Translations under genes and position numbers: made by a program
The notes under the pieces: model-generated
Told to the model about the DNA's origin: nothing
The model's input: the letters and a program-made list of their open reading frames with translations, nothing else
Databases searched by the model: none
Shown: positions 7,659 through 16,539 of the stretch, in pieces
Layout of the letters: each line of letters starts with the position of its first letter
How positions within the stretch are numbered: the first letter of the stretch is position 1
NCBI GenBank assembly: GCA_001970955.1
Contig: MPUH01001151.1
Span: 1 to 22,815 of the forward strand
Direction: 5' to 3'
DNA length: 22,815 nt
Origin: Stentor coeruleus
Taxonomy: Eukaryota; Ciliophora; Heterotrichea; Heterotrichida; Stentoridae

Positions 7659-8390
7659 ATGGGAAGTGAATGGTCATGCCCTTGCGCAGATAGAGAAAAA
7701 ATAAGAAGAAAGCTTACTCCAGATCATGAAACCGAATCTGGGGAAAACGAATCAAATTTATCCCTAATCATAAAGTCAATTCCCCCAAAAAAACTAGAAA
7801 AAGCGATTAAAACTCCAGTAAACAATTACATATTATCATCAATATCCAAGCATCCAATTCAAAACAAACCCCTCCTAATGTACCAAAAAAACTCCGACCT
7901 CGAATATTCTTATTCATCAGAAAATAGTTTTAAACTATCCCAGCAAACATTTGACACATCAAACAGCCTTGCAGAAAATATAAAAGAAAAATGCTTAACT
8001 GGCTATGTTCTTATAGGTGGATACTCAGATACAAAAAATCTTCATTTAGTTTATTATGAAACTAAAGAAAAATATGAAAGACAGCTTGTCGTAATTATGG
8101 AAAATTTTATCGATTTACAAGAACTCAAAAAAATTTTCATTGAGCATCAAGATCATTTATATATTGGGTCAATTGAACATAATGAAAGCGTGTTAATAAT
8201 ATTTGAAAAATCAGTAACGCCACGACCACTTAAATATCTTGTTGCAGATTATCCGATAACTTCAGAACAAGAACCAGACTTTGAATTTAATTTAGAAGAT
8301 ACTATAAATGAATGTACAAGAAATAAAGAAGTTCGTTTCCGTGGCTGCCTAGCTTTTAAAACATCCTTATTCTTAATATTTATCGAATAA
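7659..8390 (+). CDS. Unknown protein with N-myristoylation/palmitoylation-type N-terminus
   Basis: A 243-residue protein. The N-terminus MGSEWSCPC fits the N-myristoyltransferase pattern (G2 and S6), followed by two cysteines (C7, C9) suitable for palmitoylation and a basic cluster KIRRK (14-18). This is the typical arrangement of a dually acylated, membrane-anchored signalling protein. Residues 20-108 are Ser/Asn/Lys-rich and probably disordered. Residues 110-243 form a compact domain, with strand-like TGYVLIGGY, LHLVYYET, RQLVVIMENF, HLYIGSIEH and SVLIIFEK, and ends in a hydrophobic SLFLIFIE. I do not recognise this domain. The plasma or ciliary membrane location is inferred from the acylation motif only. 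Confidence 0.82.
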   Translation: MGSEWSCPCADREKIRRKLTPDHETESGENESNLSLIIKSIPPKKLEKAIKTPVNNYILSSISKHPIQNKPLLMYQKNSDLEYSYSSENSFKLSQQTFDTSNSLAENIKEKCLTGYVLIGGYSDTKNLHLVYYETKEKYERQLVVIMENFIDLQELKKIFIEHQDHLYIGSIEHNESVLIIFEKSVTPRPLKYLVADYPITSEQEPDFEFNLEDTINECTRNKEVRFRGCLAFKTSLFLIFIE

Positions 8391-8941
8391 TATAATAATT
8401 ATGTACTATTTACATAAAAAGAAGTGTGATGCTTATGTGTTTTTTTTTTTTTATATATAGAAAATCTAATCAAAAATGCATTAAATTGTGTGTAGAGTTC
8501 AACTTTGTTCAATAAAGTTTATCTATTAGAACCTTATGAACTTAAATCTATTATGTTGAATATTAGGATAAGCATATGAAGGATTTGGGATAGAAAATAT
8601 TAGTAGGAAAAGGATAAGAGTAAAAAAATTATGATTAGTTTTTACTGAATACTACAAAGAGCATTTGAGAAAAAACTTTAAAAACTTAGATGCGAAATTG
8701 CTGATATCCCTAAAAAAATATTATTACTTTGAAGTAAATTCAGATTAAGTAAGTTCAGTTAGTAATTTAGATATTANGAAGTATAGTTTATAATGATATC
8801 ATAATATTATAAAACAAATGTATGAAGAAGATACATGGAAATGCTTAAAGCTTGTANCTGATATCCCTAAAAAAATATTATTACTTTGAAGTAAATTCAG
8901 ATTAAGTAAGTTCAGTTAGTAATTTAGATATTATAAAACAA
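8391..8941. other. Spacer containing two single-N gaps and duplicated contig ends
   Basis: AT-rich, with a long T run near 8439-8452 that may belong to the 3' UTR of the upstream gene. N characters sit at 8777 and 8857. Positions 8701-8776 recur exactly at 8858-8933 (76 bp), and 8804-8856 recur at 8928-8980 (53 bp). The sequence from 8858 onward therefore contains both halves already joined, so 8777-8933 is most likely spurious. No gene is evident here. Confidence 0.8.
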
Positions 8942-9352
8942 ATGTATGAAGAAGATACATGGAAATGCTTAAAGCTTGTACTTCGACCTAGACATACAAG
9001 GTGCATAAAAACACCAAAGCAACCTTGTCCAATTCCATACAATATAAAGCTTCCTCCAATAGTATCAAAATTTTCAAACTCTTGTAAGTCTTTATCTTCA
9101 ATACACAAAAAACCTTTGAGCTGTAAACCTTTAAAAGTTAATGATGCCGCTTATAAATATATATTAAAGAAAAAAAACTATAGGCTGCCTGGAATTTCTA
9201 AACGATCTCAAAGCTGTTCTTCAATAAAACCTATATGGGAAGATGTAAATTTTGTCAATAAGTCTTTAGTTCAAGAATTTTTTGCTTTCAGAGCGTTGGA
9301 ATACCTTAAAAAAAACTACAATTTTACTGGGAATAAGACTGTTGTTGATTAG
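8942..9352 (+). CDS. Small basic protein of unknown function
   Basis: A 136-residue, strongly basic protein rich in Lys, Ser, Pro and Cys. A middle section repeats short Ser-Cys motifs (SNSCKSLSS, RSQSCSSIK). The C-terminal 35 residues look helical (VQEFFAFRALEYLKK). It has no transmembrane segment or signal peptide, and I do not recognise it. The start ATG lies just inside the region affected by the contig duplication. Once the artefact is collapsed, the sequence upstream of it still offers no in-frame extension that I can support. The same first codons also occur in the stray fragment at 8820-8856. Codon use and lack of internal stops favour a real gene. Confidence 0.6.
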   Translation: MYEEDTWKCLKLVLRPRHTRCIKTPKQPCPIPYNIKLPPIVSKFSNSCKSLSSIHKKPLSCKPLKVNDAAYKYILKKKNYRLPGISKRSQSCSSIKPIWEDVNFVNKSLVQEFFAFRALEYLKKNYNFTGNKTVVD

Positions 9353-9898
9353 TTTTTTATGAAAAGGTAATATAATCATAGATAATTTTAACATAAAATA
9401 AACGATTTTGTATTAGAGAAGGATTATCTTTTACTTTTGGGGAAATGGAAATTATTAACTATTTCAGGTATTATGTGTTTTTATAGCTGAGAGATAATTA
9501 AATTGATAGAAAGCAAGGAAGAAATAAAAATAATAACTCTGAAAATCGAAGAAGAAAGTTCAAGAGATTATAAGAAGAAACTATTATAACTTTGAAAAAA
9601 AAAAGCAAATCCTTAAATGGTTCATCATAAGATGAAGATAGCATAATCATTATTATTATTTGGTATAATTAGAAACAAAATCAAATGAAATAATAAAATT
9701 ATGTTTATCAAAGTAAAATATAAAAATATTAGAGTCACATAGTTATACATTAAAGTTATCTCCACATAATTTTTATTCTTAACTTCGTTAAATTATAATC
9801 AGTTTTGCTTAAAATTCTATCACCCTTGAATTTTTAGCTATTTAAGCCATAAATCATAAAATACCTCGCAAAAAAAAACCTAAAAATCTAAGCATTTA
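9353..9898. other. Convergent spacer with a possible gene remnant
   Basis: About 545 bp between convergent genes. On the plus strand, roughly 9398-9589, one frame reads HKINDFVLEKDYLLLLGKW and, after one TGA, EIIKLIESKEEIKIITLKIE before stopping. This may be a fragment of a decayed gene or chance. The rest is AT-rich with no other feature. Confidence 0.4.
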
Positions 9899-12800
9899 TT
9901 AAATGATATTTTTCGCAATTAAAATCAAAGCCGTAAGCGAAAGTATAAGCAATGCCAAATAGCACACAACATAAAAATCAATATGCGGGTTATCAAAAAT
10001 CTGTATCTCAGCATTCTTAACGACTTCCCCCAAATGCACCTGATTATCAAGTATCCTATTTTCCAAAGCTTTAAGTTGTTTTAACTTCAAATCATAAAAC
10101 CTTTTAGCATTTTTATACGTCAAATCCAAAGCTTGTGTAAATTCCGCATGTTTTTTCTGATTAAACTCAAGTTTTTCATTCATAGACTGTATCGTATCAT
10201 CCTTAATCATCGACCTAAGTTGTAAATTTTCATTTTCACACTTAATCCTAAGCGATTCAATTTCCAAAGCTTCAAAATTCACTTTCTTAGGTAATTTATC
10301 TCCAATTAAAATTATCAAATGTTGATTATATTCTTTTAACCTTTTATTTTCATCATTTAACAACTGATTATCTTCAGTAAGCCCTTGAATTTTTATAATC
10401 TTATTATCTGCATCTTGTTCAATTTTCCTATATTCATTCAATTTATTCTTAAGCGCTGTCTGTATATCATCCCTTTGATTCATAACAAATCCAATAGTCT
10501 TTTCTTGTTCCTCAACTTTTTTTTCTAATTCGATATTTTTTTTTCTCGTTTTATCAACTTCAGTTATCATAGATTGTTTTTCATTTAAAAATGTTTCTTT
10601 TTCTTTTTGGCTAGCAATTTCATATGATCTGTGGATTTCTTTAAGTGTTTTATTCAAAGTTTCAATTTGTGATTCTGTTGATTTTAACGTCATGCTTAAT
10701 GTGTATGAGTTTTTTGTAGCTAAATCTTTTTCTGCTAATAAAGCTTTGTATTTTTTATCTAGTTCTTGTAGCTGGTCTCTTATAAGTTTTAAGTCAACTT
10801 CTGCTTTTTGCAGATTATTTCTTTGTAATGTGAGGATTTCTTCTTTTTCGCTAAGTTCGGTGTTTAGTTCATTTATTTGTATGCTTGAGTTATCTTTAAA
10901 CCCATCAAATCTTCCTTTAAGTTCATTGATTTCTTTTTTTAAAGCTTGGGCAAGGTTAGCTTTTTCTGTTATGAGGTTATTGTTTTCTTCAGTTAGATCA
11001 GCGATTTCTTCTGTTTTTTGGCTTAGTTGCTCGTTTGCTGAGGATAACTGGTTTTGTAGATCTTTTACTAGTTTTTCAAGTTCTTCAATGAGTTTTTTTA
11101 AATGGTCCCGTTCGGATTCGTATCTTTGTTGGGCTGAGTTGTATTTTTCATTAACTCGGTTGAGTTCTTCATTAACATTTGTGTGTTTTTGGCTTAGTTC
11201 TTCGTAATCCTTGACAATTTTGTCTTTACTTTCTTTTGTTTTCCGTAGTTTCTCAGTTATTCTATAACTTTCTTCTGTTATTTCAGTTTTTTCTTCTATG
11301 ATTTTATTTTTTTCTAGCTGGATTTTATCTTTTTCTTCGATGATTTTCCCTTTTTCTTCTTCGATTTTGCTTTTTTGTTCAGTTAAAAGGAGGTAGTTCT
11401 CATTGAGTCCTTTGTATTTTTCCATAAGGTCAGCGAATTGGTCTTTGTATTTTTTCAGTTCGTCGCTGAGTTTTTGCAGGTTTTCAGTGAGTTTTTTCTT
11501 TTCATCGCTGAGTTTTTCACAGTTTTCTGAGAATTTCTTACAAGCTTCATCTAATAATTTGCAGTCTTTGTTAAGTTTTTCGCATTCTTCAGTGATTTTC
11601 ATGCAGTATTTATTAAGTTCCTCATATTTTTCATATGATTCTTGGCATTCACTTTTAAGTTTGCCAAGGTCTTCATTAGTAATTTCAAGGTTTTGATGCT
11701 CTAAATTATAAGCTTTTTTAGCAGTATCAAGATCTTCTTTAAGGTAATTAATAGTAATATTGAGTTGTTCATTAATTTCTTGGGTTTTTCTAAGATCTTC
11801 CATAAGTTTCTGTGAACTTTTTGTCACTTCTTGAGTTGACTCTATAGCTTTTCCATGTTTATCTTCTAAATCCTTAGCACGAGCTTCAAGAATTTTATGC
11901 TCATTAACTTTTTTCCCTAGTTCTTCTGATGTTTTTGTATGCGACCTCATCAACTCTGAATGCTCAAGTTCAATTTCTTCTTTTTTCTGAGTTAAAGTTT
12001 TGAGTTTTTCTGATAAATCATCAATATTTTTCATCAGTTTTTGATTTAAATCTTCTAGTTGACTTTTGCTTATTAAAAGTTTCTCTTTTACTTCCTGGAC
12101 TAATAACAACTCTTCTTTATATTGTCTAGTCTCTTCTTCTAATTTATTCTTTGCTTCATTTAATAACTTTGTTATTTTTACTATTTCGTCATTAGCTTTC
12201 ATGCACTTGTTTTCCAGTTGTAGTTTTTCAATCTCAAGACCCTGTTTAGCTTTTTCTAACATAAACGTTTTTTCCATAAGCTCTTCATTATTTTTCGTGA
12301 TTTTTTCATTAAGTTTTTCTAACTGATTCTTATCATTTTTTATATCATTTTTTTCATCATTAGCAACAGCTAAACTTTCATTCCCTTTTTTTACAAGTTT
12401 TTCCAAGTTGATTTTTTCTTCATCAAGTCTTTTTACAGTATTTTCTAGTTCTTTTATTTTCCCAACTTTTTCTGTTAACTCTTTATCAACCTGATCTTTT
12501 TGTCCTTTTATTTTCCCTATTTGTTCAATAAATTCTTCATTGTTTTTTTTAAGTTTATCAATTATCAGCTCTAAATTCGCTTTATCTTTAGAAATTACTA
12601 AGTTGTTTTCTTGAGCATTTCTCAGATCTTCAAATATTTTCTGAGCCTCACCTTCAAAGTTGTTTTTAACATCGTTAAGTAAATTAGATTGCATTTCAAT
12701 TTCCTCACGAGCTTTTATATAATCTTTTGTAAGTATTCCATGTTGATATTCAAGGTTGTTTTTTTGTTTTTCTGTTGTTGTAAGTTTTTCTAAAAGTTCA

Positions 12801-15800
12801 TCATTGTTTTTCTTTAATTTATCCCCAAGTTCTTTTAGTTCATTTTTTTCTTTTAGTATGTTTGTGTTAGTATTTTGTATATTTTTAAGCTCTTCATAAG
12901 TTTTTTTGATTTGGTTTTCTTTGATATTTAGGGTGTTTTCAAGATCTTGGTTTGTTTTTTTAAGTTGTTCATTGATAGTGTTTAGGTTGGATTTCTCTTT
13001 GGCTATGGATTCATGAGCATTTTTCATGTTTTTAAATTCTTCAACAGCTTCTCTTGACTGTTGTTCTAGAGCTTTTTCTTTTTCGTCAAGGATTTTGTTT
13101 AGCAATTGTAGTTCCTCTTGAGCAATACTGTGATTATCCGCTAAGTTGTAATGTTGCTTTTCTAATTCCTGTTTGATTTTTTCTAATTGTCCTAGTTTTT
13201 CTAACAACTCATTGTTATTTTTAGATAGTTTTTCGCATAGTTCTTGCAATTTGTTTTTTTCTTCAAGGAGCTCGTCGTATGCTTCTTTAGCTTTTTTCAA
13301 TTCTTCAGCATGTTCTTCAATCATTTTTTCAACATTTTCACCAGATAAAACCTTTTTCGCTCTTAAATTATCATGTTTCGGCTTCTTCAACGAATCCTTA
13401 AAATCTCCCCCTTCAAAATCTTCTATTTGTCCTTCAAACTCTTGAGGGCTTTTATTTTCCCCACTATAAATTAAAGGTTTAATTTCATATTCATAATCAT
13501 CATTTTCCTTATTATCTTCCCCAGGTTTTGATGACCTTGTCTTAACCTTACGACTTTTATTTATTCTATCTTGAGCTCTTATTTTTGCTTTTACTTCTAA
13601 TTCATTATTCATCTCATTAATACTTTTACCGATTTTTAACTCACAATCTTTAATCTGATCATCAGTTAAAGCAGAATGAATAAACTCAAGCATTTGATTT
13701 TTCTCATCTAAAGAGACTATTTTTTCTAATAATTCTTCATTACTTTCTTTTAATTTATCAGTAAGTTCTTCTAGATATTTCGTTTCATTTGATAATCTTG
13801 CATTATTTTCTAATATTTTCTTAAGTTCTTCTTCAGTTATTTTTAAGTTCGGGTCTATATCAAATGATGGGATTATAAGCCCTGATGCTTTTAGAGCATT
13901 TTTTATCCTTTCATGTTCTTTTGTTGGTGTTGAACTTCTTAATAAATTTTTCCATTTATGTTGGGGTTTGATTATCCTTCTTAAACCTGGCTGTTTGAAG
14001 TTTTCTGGTGTTTCTTCAATGAGTTTTTCTATATCTTGTTCTTGTAAATCTTCATCATTTATACTTTCATATGATTGTCTCATTGTTTTGATATCTTGGC
14101 CAAGATTTTTTTCAGTTTTCAACCCTGATTTTCCTTCAATTTTACTAGCCCCAGCTTGTGTTTCATGAATACTTTTTCCTTTTATTTTCTCTAAACTCAA
14201 TATATTCTTATCTTCAATAACTTTTCCTTTATTCTTTATATCATCACTCGGCTTAGATCCAATTTTCCCTTTTACTTTTTCCTCCTCTTCTAAATATTTC
14301 CCTTTATTTTCTGAACTATTATCCAAAATCTTTAAAGATGTCATCAGCCCTCTAGCTTTTTCTCTTTGTTCTCTACTCCTTTCTTCACTTATCTCAATAT
14401 CTTCCTTCGCTTTCATCAGCCTTTCCTTTCTTTTCTCAGCATCCCATCGTATTTTTTCCATCATATCTTTAGCAGTTTGTGTTATTTTCTCACTATCTTC
14501 TACAATATTCATCAAATTCCCAATCATATCCTTATTGATTTCTCCATCTTCAACTCCTTTCATCAATTGATTAATAACATTTTTTGCTTCATCAACAGCA
14601 TCATCCCCTTCTTCAACACATTGCATAAGGCTTTGAATTATTTCCCTTGCTCTAACTTTACTACTTTCTCCTTCTTCAACATTTTTCACTAATTCATCAA
14701 TCATAGTTTTAGCTTCTTCTTTACTTATATCCCCTTGTTCTACATTTTTCATAAGTTTTCTTATCATGATTTTAGTTTTTTTCTTAGTAGTCTCGCTTTC
14801 TTCTACATGAATAAGCAAATCTCCAATCATTTCTTTTAAAAGTTCTCCTTCTTCAGTAATTTTCCCTCTATCTCCTTCCATATTCAAAGCTTCTCTTATT
14901 TTCCTAAAGTATTCTTGAACATTATTAACTGATTCATCAACTTCATTAGTTTTATAAGTCCTTTTGGTTCTTTTTTCAGTAAAAGTTTTACTATCTTCAG
15001 TCATTTTATACTCAGAAGTGTATTCTTCGGTTTTTTTAAACAGATCCATGCTTTCCATTATTTTTTCTCGTCCTCCAAGACTTGCATTCCTCTCTGCCCT
15101 ACGTGTTCTTATATCATCATAAGATTTACCTTTAGCAAACTCAGCTTCTTCAACAGCTTCTTTTAATGTTTCCATTAAATCATTGATTTTACCTTCAATT
15201 TCATCACTGCTTTTCTTTACATTCGCCCCACTTGCAATGTCTAGTTTAAGTTTTTTCATTTTTTCAGGCAAATCAGCTACCATCCTTATATGCCTATCCA
15301 TTTCTGTTCTCATTTTTTCCATAATCTGATCTTTTTCTTCAGCTTCTTTCATGAACCCTAAAACCTGGTCTCTTAATTCTCTGTTTTTTTCTTCAAGTCT
15401 TTCTATATTTTCAGTTAGATCTTTGATTTCCCTTTCTTTGTGATTGAGTTCATTTCTTAGTGCTTCAAGATTTTTTACGTTTAAAGCCCGATCTTCAGTG
15501 AGAGTTTTTACAACATTTTTATAGTCTTGGATTGGATCGTAGGATTCACTAGGGAAATCAGTTATGTTTGAATTGTTTTTATCAGGAATATCCATTCTCT
15601 TAGGTGTTGATGAAACATTTTCTATTATTTGCTTAGGTGAAGATAATGATATATTTGAAATCAAGCTTTGATCTGTAAAGCTTTGTCTTTCATAAACCAT
15701 AGACTCTGAATTTTCCATTTGGCCAGGAGAAGGAGTATCAAATTGAGGGACTCTTATGTCATCAGTTACTGGAGCGTAGCTTGAAGACTGGGCATAACCC

Positions 15801-15838
15801 CCAGTTGGCTTAAGAAGATTTCTCTGATCTTTAGACAT
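9899..15838 (-). CDS. Giant tail-anchored coiled-coil protein (golgin/giantin-like architecture)
   Basis: A 1979-residue protein. Residues 1-105 are Ser/Pro-rich and probably disordered (for example PQFDTPSPGQ). Most of the rest is heptad-rich coiled coil dominated by Glu, Lys, Leu and Asn. The last 26 residues contain one hydrophobic helix (YVVCYLALLILSLTALILIA, about 1954-1975) followed by KNII. That is a classical C-terminal tail anchor facing the cytosol. Two internal repeat systems occur: about six 21-residue units at residues 329-452, and units of 84-90 residues across roughly residues 857-1340. A third run of KIxEEK heptads lies near residues 1487-1519. The architecture resembles giantin-type golgins or other organelle tethers, but coiled coils score alike by composition, so the family is not established. 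No head-domain motif (kinesin, myosin, GRIP) was seen. A one-exon gene of nearly 6 kb. Confidence 0.93.
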   Translation of the reverse strand: MSKDQRNLLKPTGGYAQSSSYAPVTDDIRVPQFDTPSPGQMENSESMVYERQSFTDQSLISNISLSSPKQIIENVSSTPKRMDIPDKNNSNITDFPSESYDPIQDYKNVVKTLTEDRALNVKNLEALRNELNHKEREIKDLTENIERLEEKNRELRDQVLGFMKEAEEKDQIMEKMRTEMDRHIRMVADLPEKMKKLKLDIASGANVKKSSDEIEGKINDLMETLKEAVEEAEFAKGKSYDDIRTRRAERNASLGGREKIMESMDLFKKTEEYTSEYKMTEDSKTFTEKRTKRTYKTNEVDESVNNVQEYFRKIREALNMEGDRGKITEEGELLKEMIGDLLIHVEESETTKKKTKIMIRKLMKNVEQGDISKEEAKTMIDELVKNVEEGESSKVRAREIIQSLMQCVEEGDDAVDEAKNVINQLMKGVEDGEINKDMIGNLMNIVEDSEKITQTAKDMMEKIRWDAEKRKERLMKAKEDIEISEERSREQREKARGLMTSLKILDNSSENKGKYLEEEEKVKGKIGSKPSDDIKNKGKVIEDKNILSLEKIKGKSIHETQAGASKIEGKSGLKTEKNLGQDIKTMRQSYESINDEDLQEQDIEKLIEETPENFKQPGLRRIIKPQHKWKNLLRSSTPTKEHERIKNALKASGLIIPSFDIDPNLKITEEELKKILENNARLSNETKYLEELTDKLKESNEELLEKIVSLDEKNQMLEFIHSALTDDQIKDCELKIGKSINEMNNELEVKAKIRAQDRINKSRKVKTRSSKPGEDNKENDDYEYEIKPLIYSGENKSPQEFEGQIEDFEGGDFKDSLKKPKHDNLRAKKVLSGENVEKMIEEHAEELKKAKEAYDELLEEKNKLQELCEKLSKNNNELLEKLGQLEKIKQELEKQHYNLADNHSIAQEELQLLNKILDEKEKALEQQSREAVEEFKNMKNAHESIAKEKSNLNTINEQLKKTNQDLENTLNIKENQIKKTYEELKNIQNTNTNILKEKNELKELGDKLKKNNDELLEKLTTTEKQKNNLEYQHGILTKDYIKAREEIEMQSNLLNDVKNNFEGEAQKIFEDLRNAQENNLVISKDKANLELIIDKLKKNNEEFIEQIGKIKGQKDQVDKELTEKVGKIKELENTVKRLDEEKINLEKLVKKGNESLAVANDEKNDIKNDKNQLEKLNEKITKNNEELMEKTFMLEKAKQGLEIEKLQLENKCMKANDEIVKITKLLNEAKNKLEEETRQYKEELLLVQEVKEKLLISKSQLEDLNQKLMKNIDDLSEKLKTLTQKKEEIELEHSELMRSHTKTSEELGKKVNEHKILEARAKDLEDKHGKAIESTQEVTKSSQKLMEDLRKTQEINEQLNITINYLKEDLDTAKKAYNLEHQNLEITNEDLGKLKSECQESYEKYEELNKYCMKITEECEKLNKDCKLLDEACKKFSENCEKLSDEKKKLTENLQKLSDELKKYKDQFADLMEKYKGLNENYLLLTEQKSKIEEEKGKIIEEKDKIQLEKNKIIEEKTEITEESYRITEKLRKTKESKDKIVKDYEELSQKHTNVNEELNRVNEKYNSAQQRYESERDHLKKLIEELEKLVKDLQNQLSSANEQLSQKTEEIADLTEENNNLITEKANLAQALKKEINELKGRFDGFKDNSSIQINELNTELSEKEEILTLQRNNLQKAEVDLKLIRDQLQELDKKYKALLAEKDLATKNSYTLSMTLKSTESQIETLNKTLKEIHRSYEIASQKEKETFLNEKQSMITEVDKTRKKNIELEKKVEEQEKTIGFVMNQRDDIQTALKNKLNEYRKIEQDADNKIIKIQGLTEDNQLLNDENKRLKEYNQHLIILIGDKLPKKVNFEALEIESLRIKCENENLQLRSMIKDDTIQSMNEKLEFNQKKHAEFTQALDLTYKNAKRFYDLKLKQLKALENRILDNQVHLGEVVKNAEIQIFDNPHIDFYVVCYLALLILSLTALILIAKNII
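11800..13270 (-). repeat. Long-period (84-90 residue) coiled-coil repeats
   Basis: Within the giant coiled-coil gene, a module starts with LxEKNxLxELxxKLxKNNxELLEKL and continues for 84-90 residues until the next copy. Clear copies begin with LEEKNKLQEL, LKEKNELKEL, SKDKANLELI, KNDKNQLEKL and a weaker SKSQLEDL. A half unit (EKSNLNTINEQLKKTNQDL) is inserted after the first. A more distant relative (DKLKESNEELLEKI) lies near 13750. Limits are approximate. Confidence 0.7.
14483..14854 (-). repeat. Tandem 21-residue (63-bp) repeats
   Basis: Residues 329-452 of the giant coiled-coil protein consist of about six units sharing the pattern [MI]IxxL[MV]xxVExG. Four have exactly 21 residues: 352-372, 373-393, 394-414 and 415-435. 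A longer first copy ends in LLIHVEESETT and a shorter last one in NLMNIVEDSEKI. The spacing is not 7-residue-perfect at the acidic-Gly turn, so this looks like a repeated two-helix or bent-helix element rather than plain coiled coil. Confidence 0.78.
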
Positions 15839-15905
15839 TGAGCTTTTTTATAAATAAAATGGACATTGAATTAACCAAATCTGAAATGGACACTTAAGTC
15901 AGCCT

Positions 15906-16533
15906 ATGAAAAAAACTAGAGTTCATCAGTTTCTTAATGAATATGTAGATGAAATCTTAGACACAAAAACAAAGTTGAACATGAAGCTTAACTTAAACAA
16001 TTAGAAGATAGAGGCGAACTTTTATTAGGACGAAAAAACTTAAGACCATAAGCTCAGAGTTATATAAAATCATTTTCAACTTCAAAAAAATGTATAAAAT
16101 GATTTATAAACTTAGTCAAATCGAAGATATAATCCCATATAATCTAGAAGGAAAAAGCGAAGGGGTTCAAGTGAAATTTTATAGAACTACCAAATTTGCA
16201 TGAAGAGAAAGTGAAGGAGGATACAAAAAATTGTGTTGAAAACCTAGAAAAAAATAATTTAAGCGAAAATCAACATGAAAACAAGGTTAATCAAAGTCTT
16301 CCTATTGAAAAATCACCAAAAACACAAAAATATCTAAAAAACAGGCCTCAAATCCCAACAAAAAACTAGGAGAAAGTTTTCCACAAGGTAAAACTCCTGA
16401 TTTATCTAAAAAAGTATAACCAAAAAGTTTTTCAATAACAGAAAAACTACAAAAACCCCCCAAGTCCTCCCAGCCTCAATTTAAAATAAATTTTCTCTAT
16501 GATTATTTTAAAGATAAAACCTGTAGCAAATAA
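15906..16533 (+). pseudogene. Decayed gene directly upstream of VPS33
   Basis: Coding-like sequence in three successive frames. Frame 0 opens with an ATG at 15906 and reads MKKTRVHQFLNEYVDEILDT. Frame 2, from about 15974, reads LKQLEDRGELLLGRKNLRP and, after more stops, LHEEKVKEDTKNCVENLEK up to a TAG at 16367. Frame 1, from about 16325, reads KKQASNPNKKLGESFPQGK and ends FLYDYFKDKTCSK with TAA at 16531. In-frame stops include TAA at 15989. No 15-16 nt intron repairs the breaks. The segment ELLLGRKNLRP looks like a conserved motif, but I do not know its family. The intact start of VPS33 follows 6 bp after the final stop. Confidence 0.62.
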
Positions 16534-16539
16534 ATAATA

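Noticed and set aside
10692..14692. Several plus-strand ORFs of 66-171 codons
   Set aside because: They are antisense to the giant coiled-coil gene. Their Ser/Phe/Leu-rich products are the mirror of Glu/Lys/Leu codons and carry no motif.
5102..16533. Stop-codon reassignment or programmed frameshifting to explain the two broken genes
   Set aside because: Intact genes in the window stop at TAA, TAG and TGA. The breaks in the decayed genes use all three stops in varied contexts, with no shared shift site, so decay fits better.
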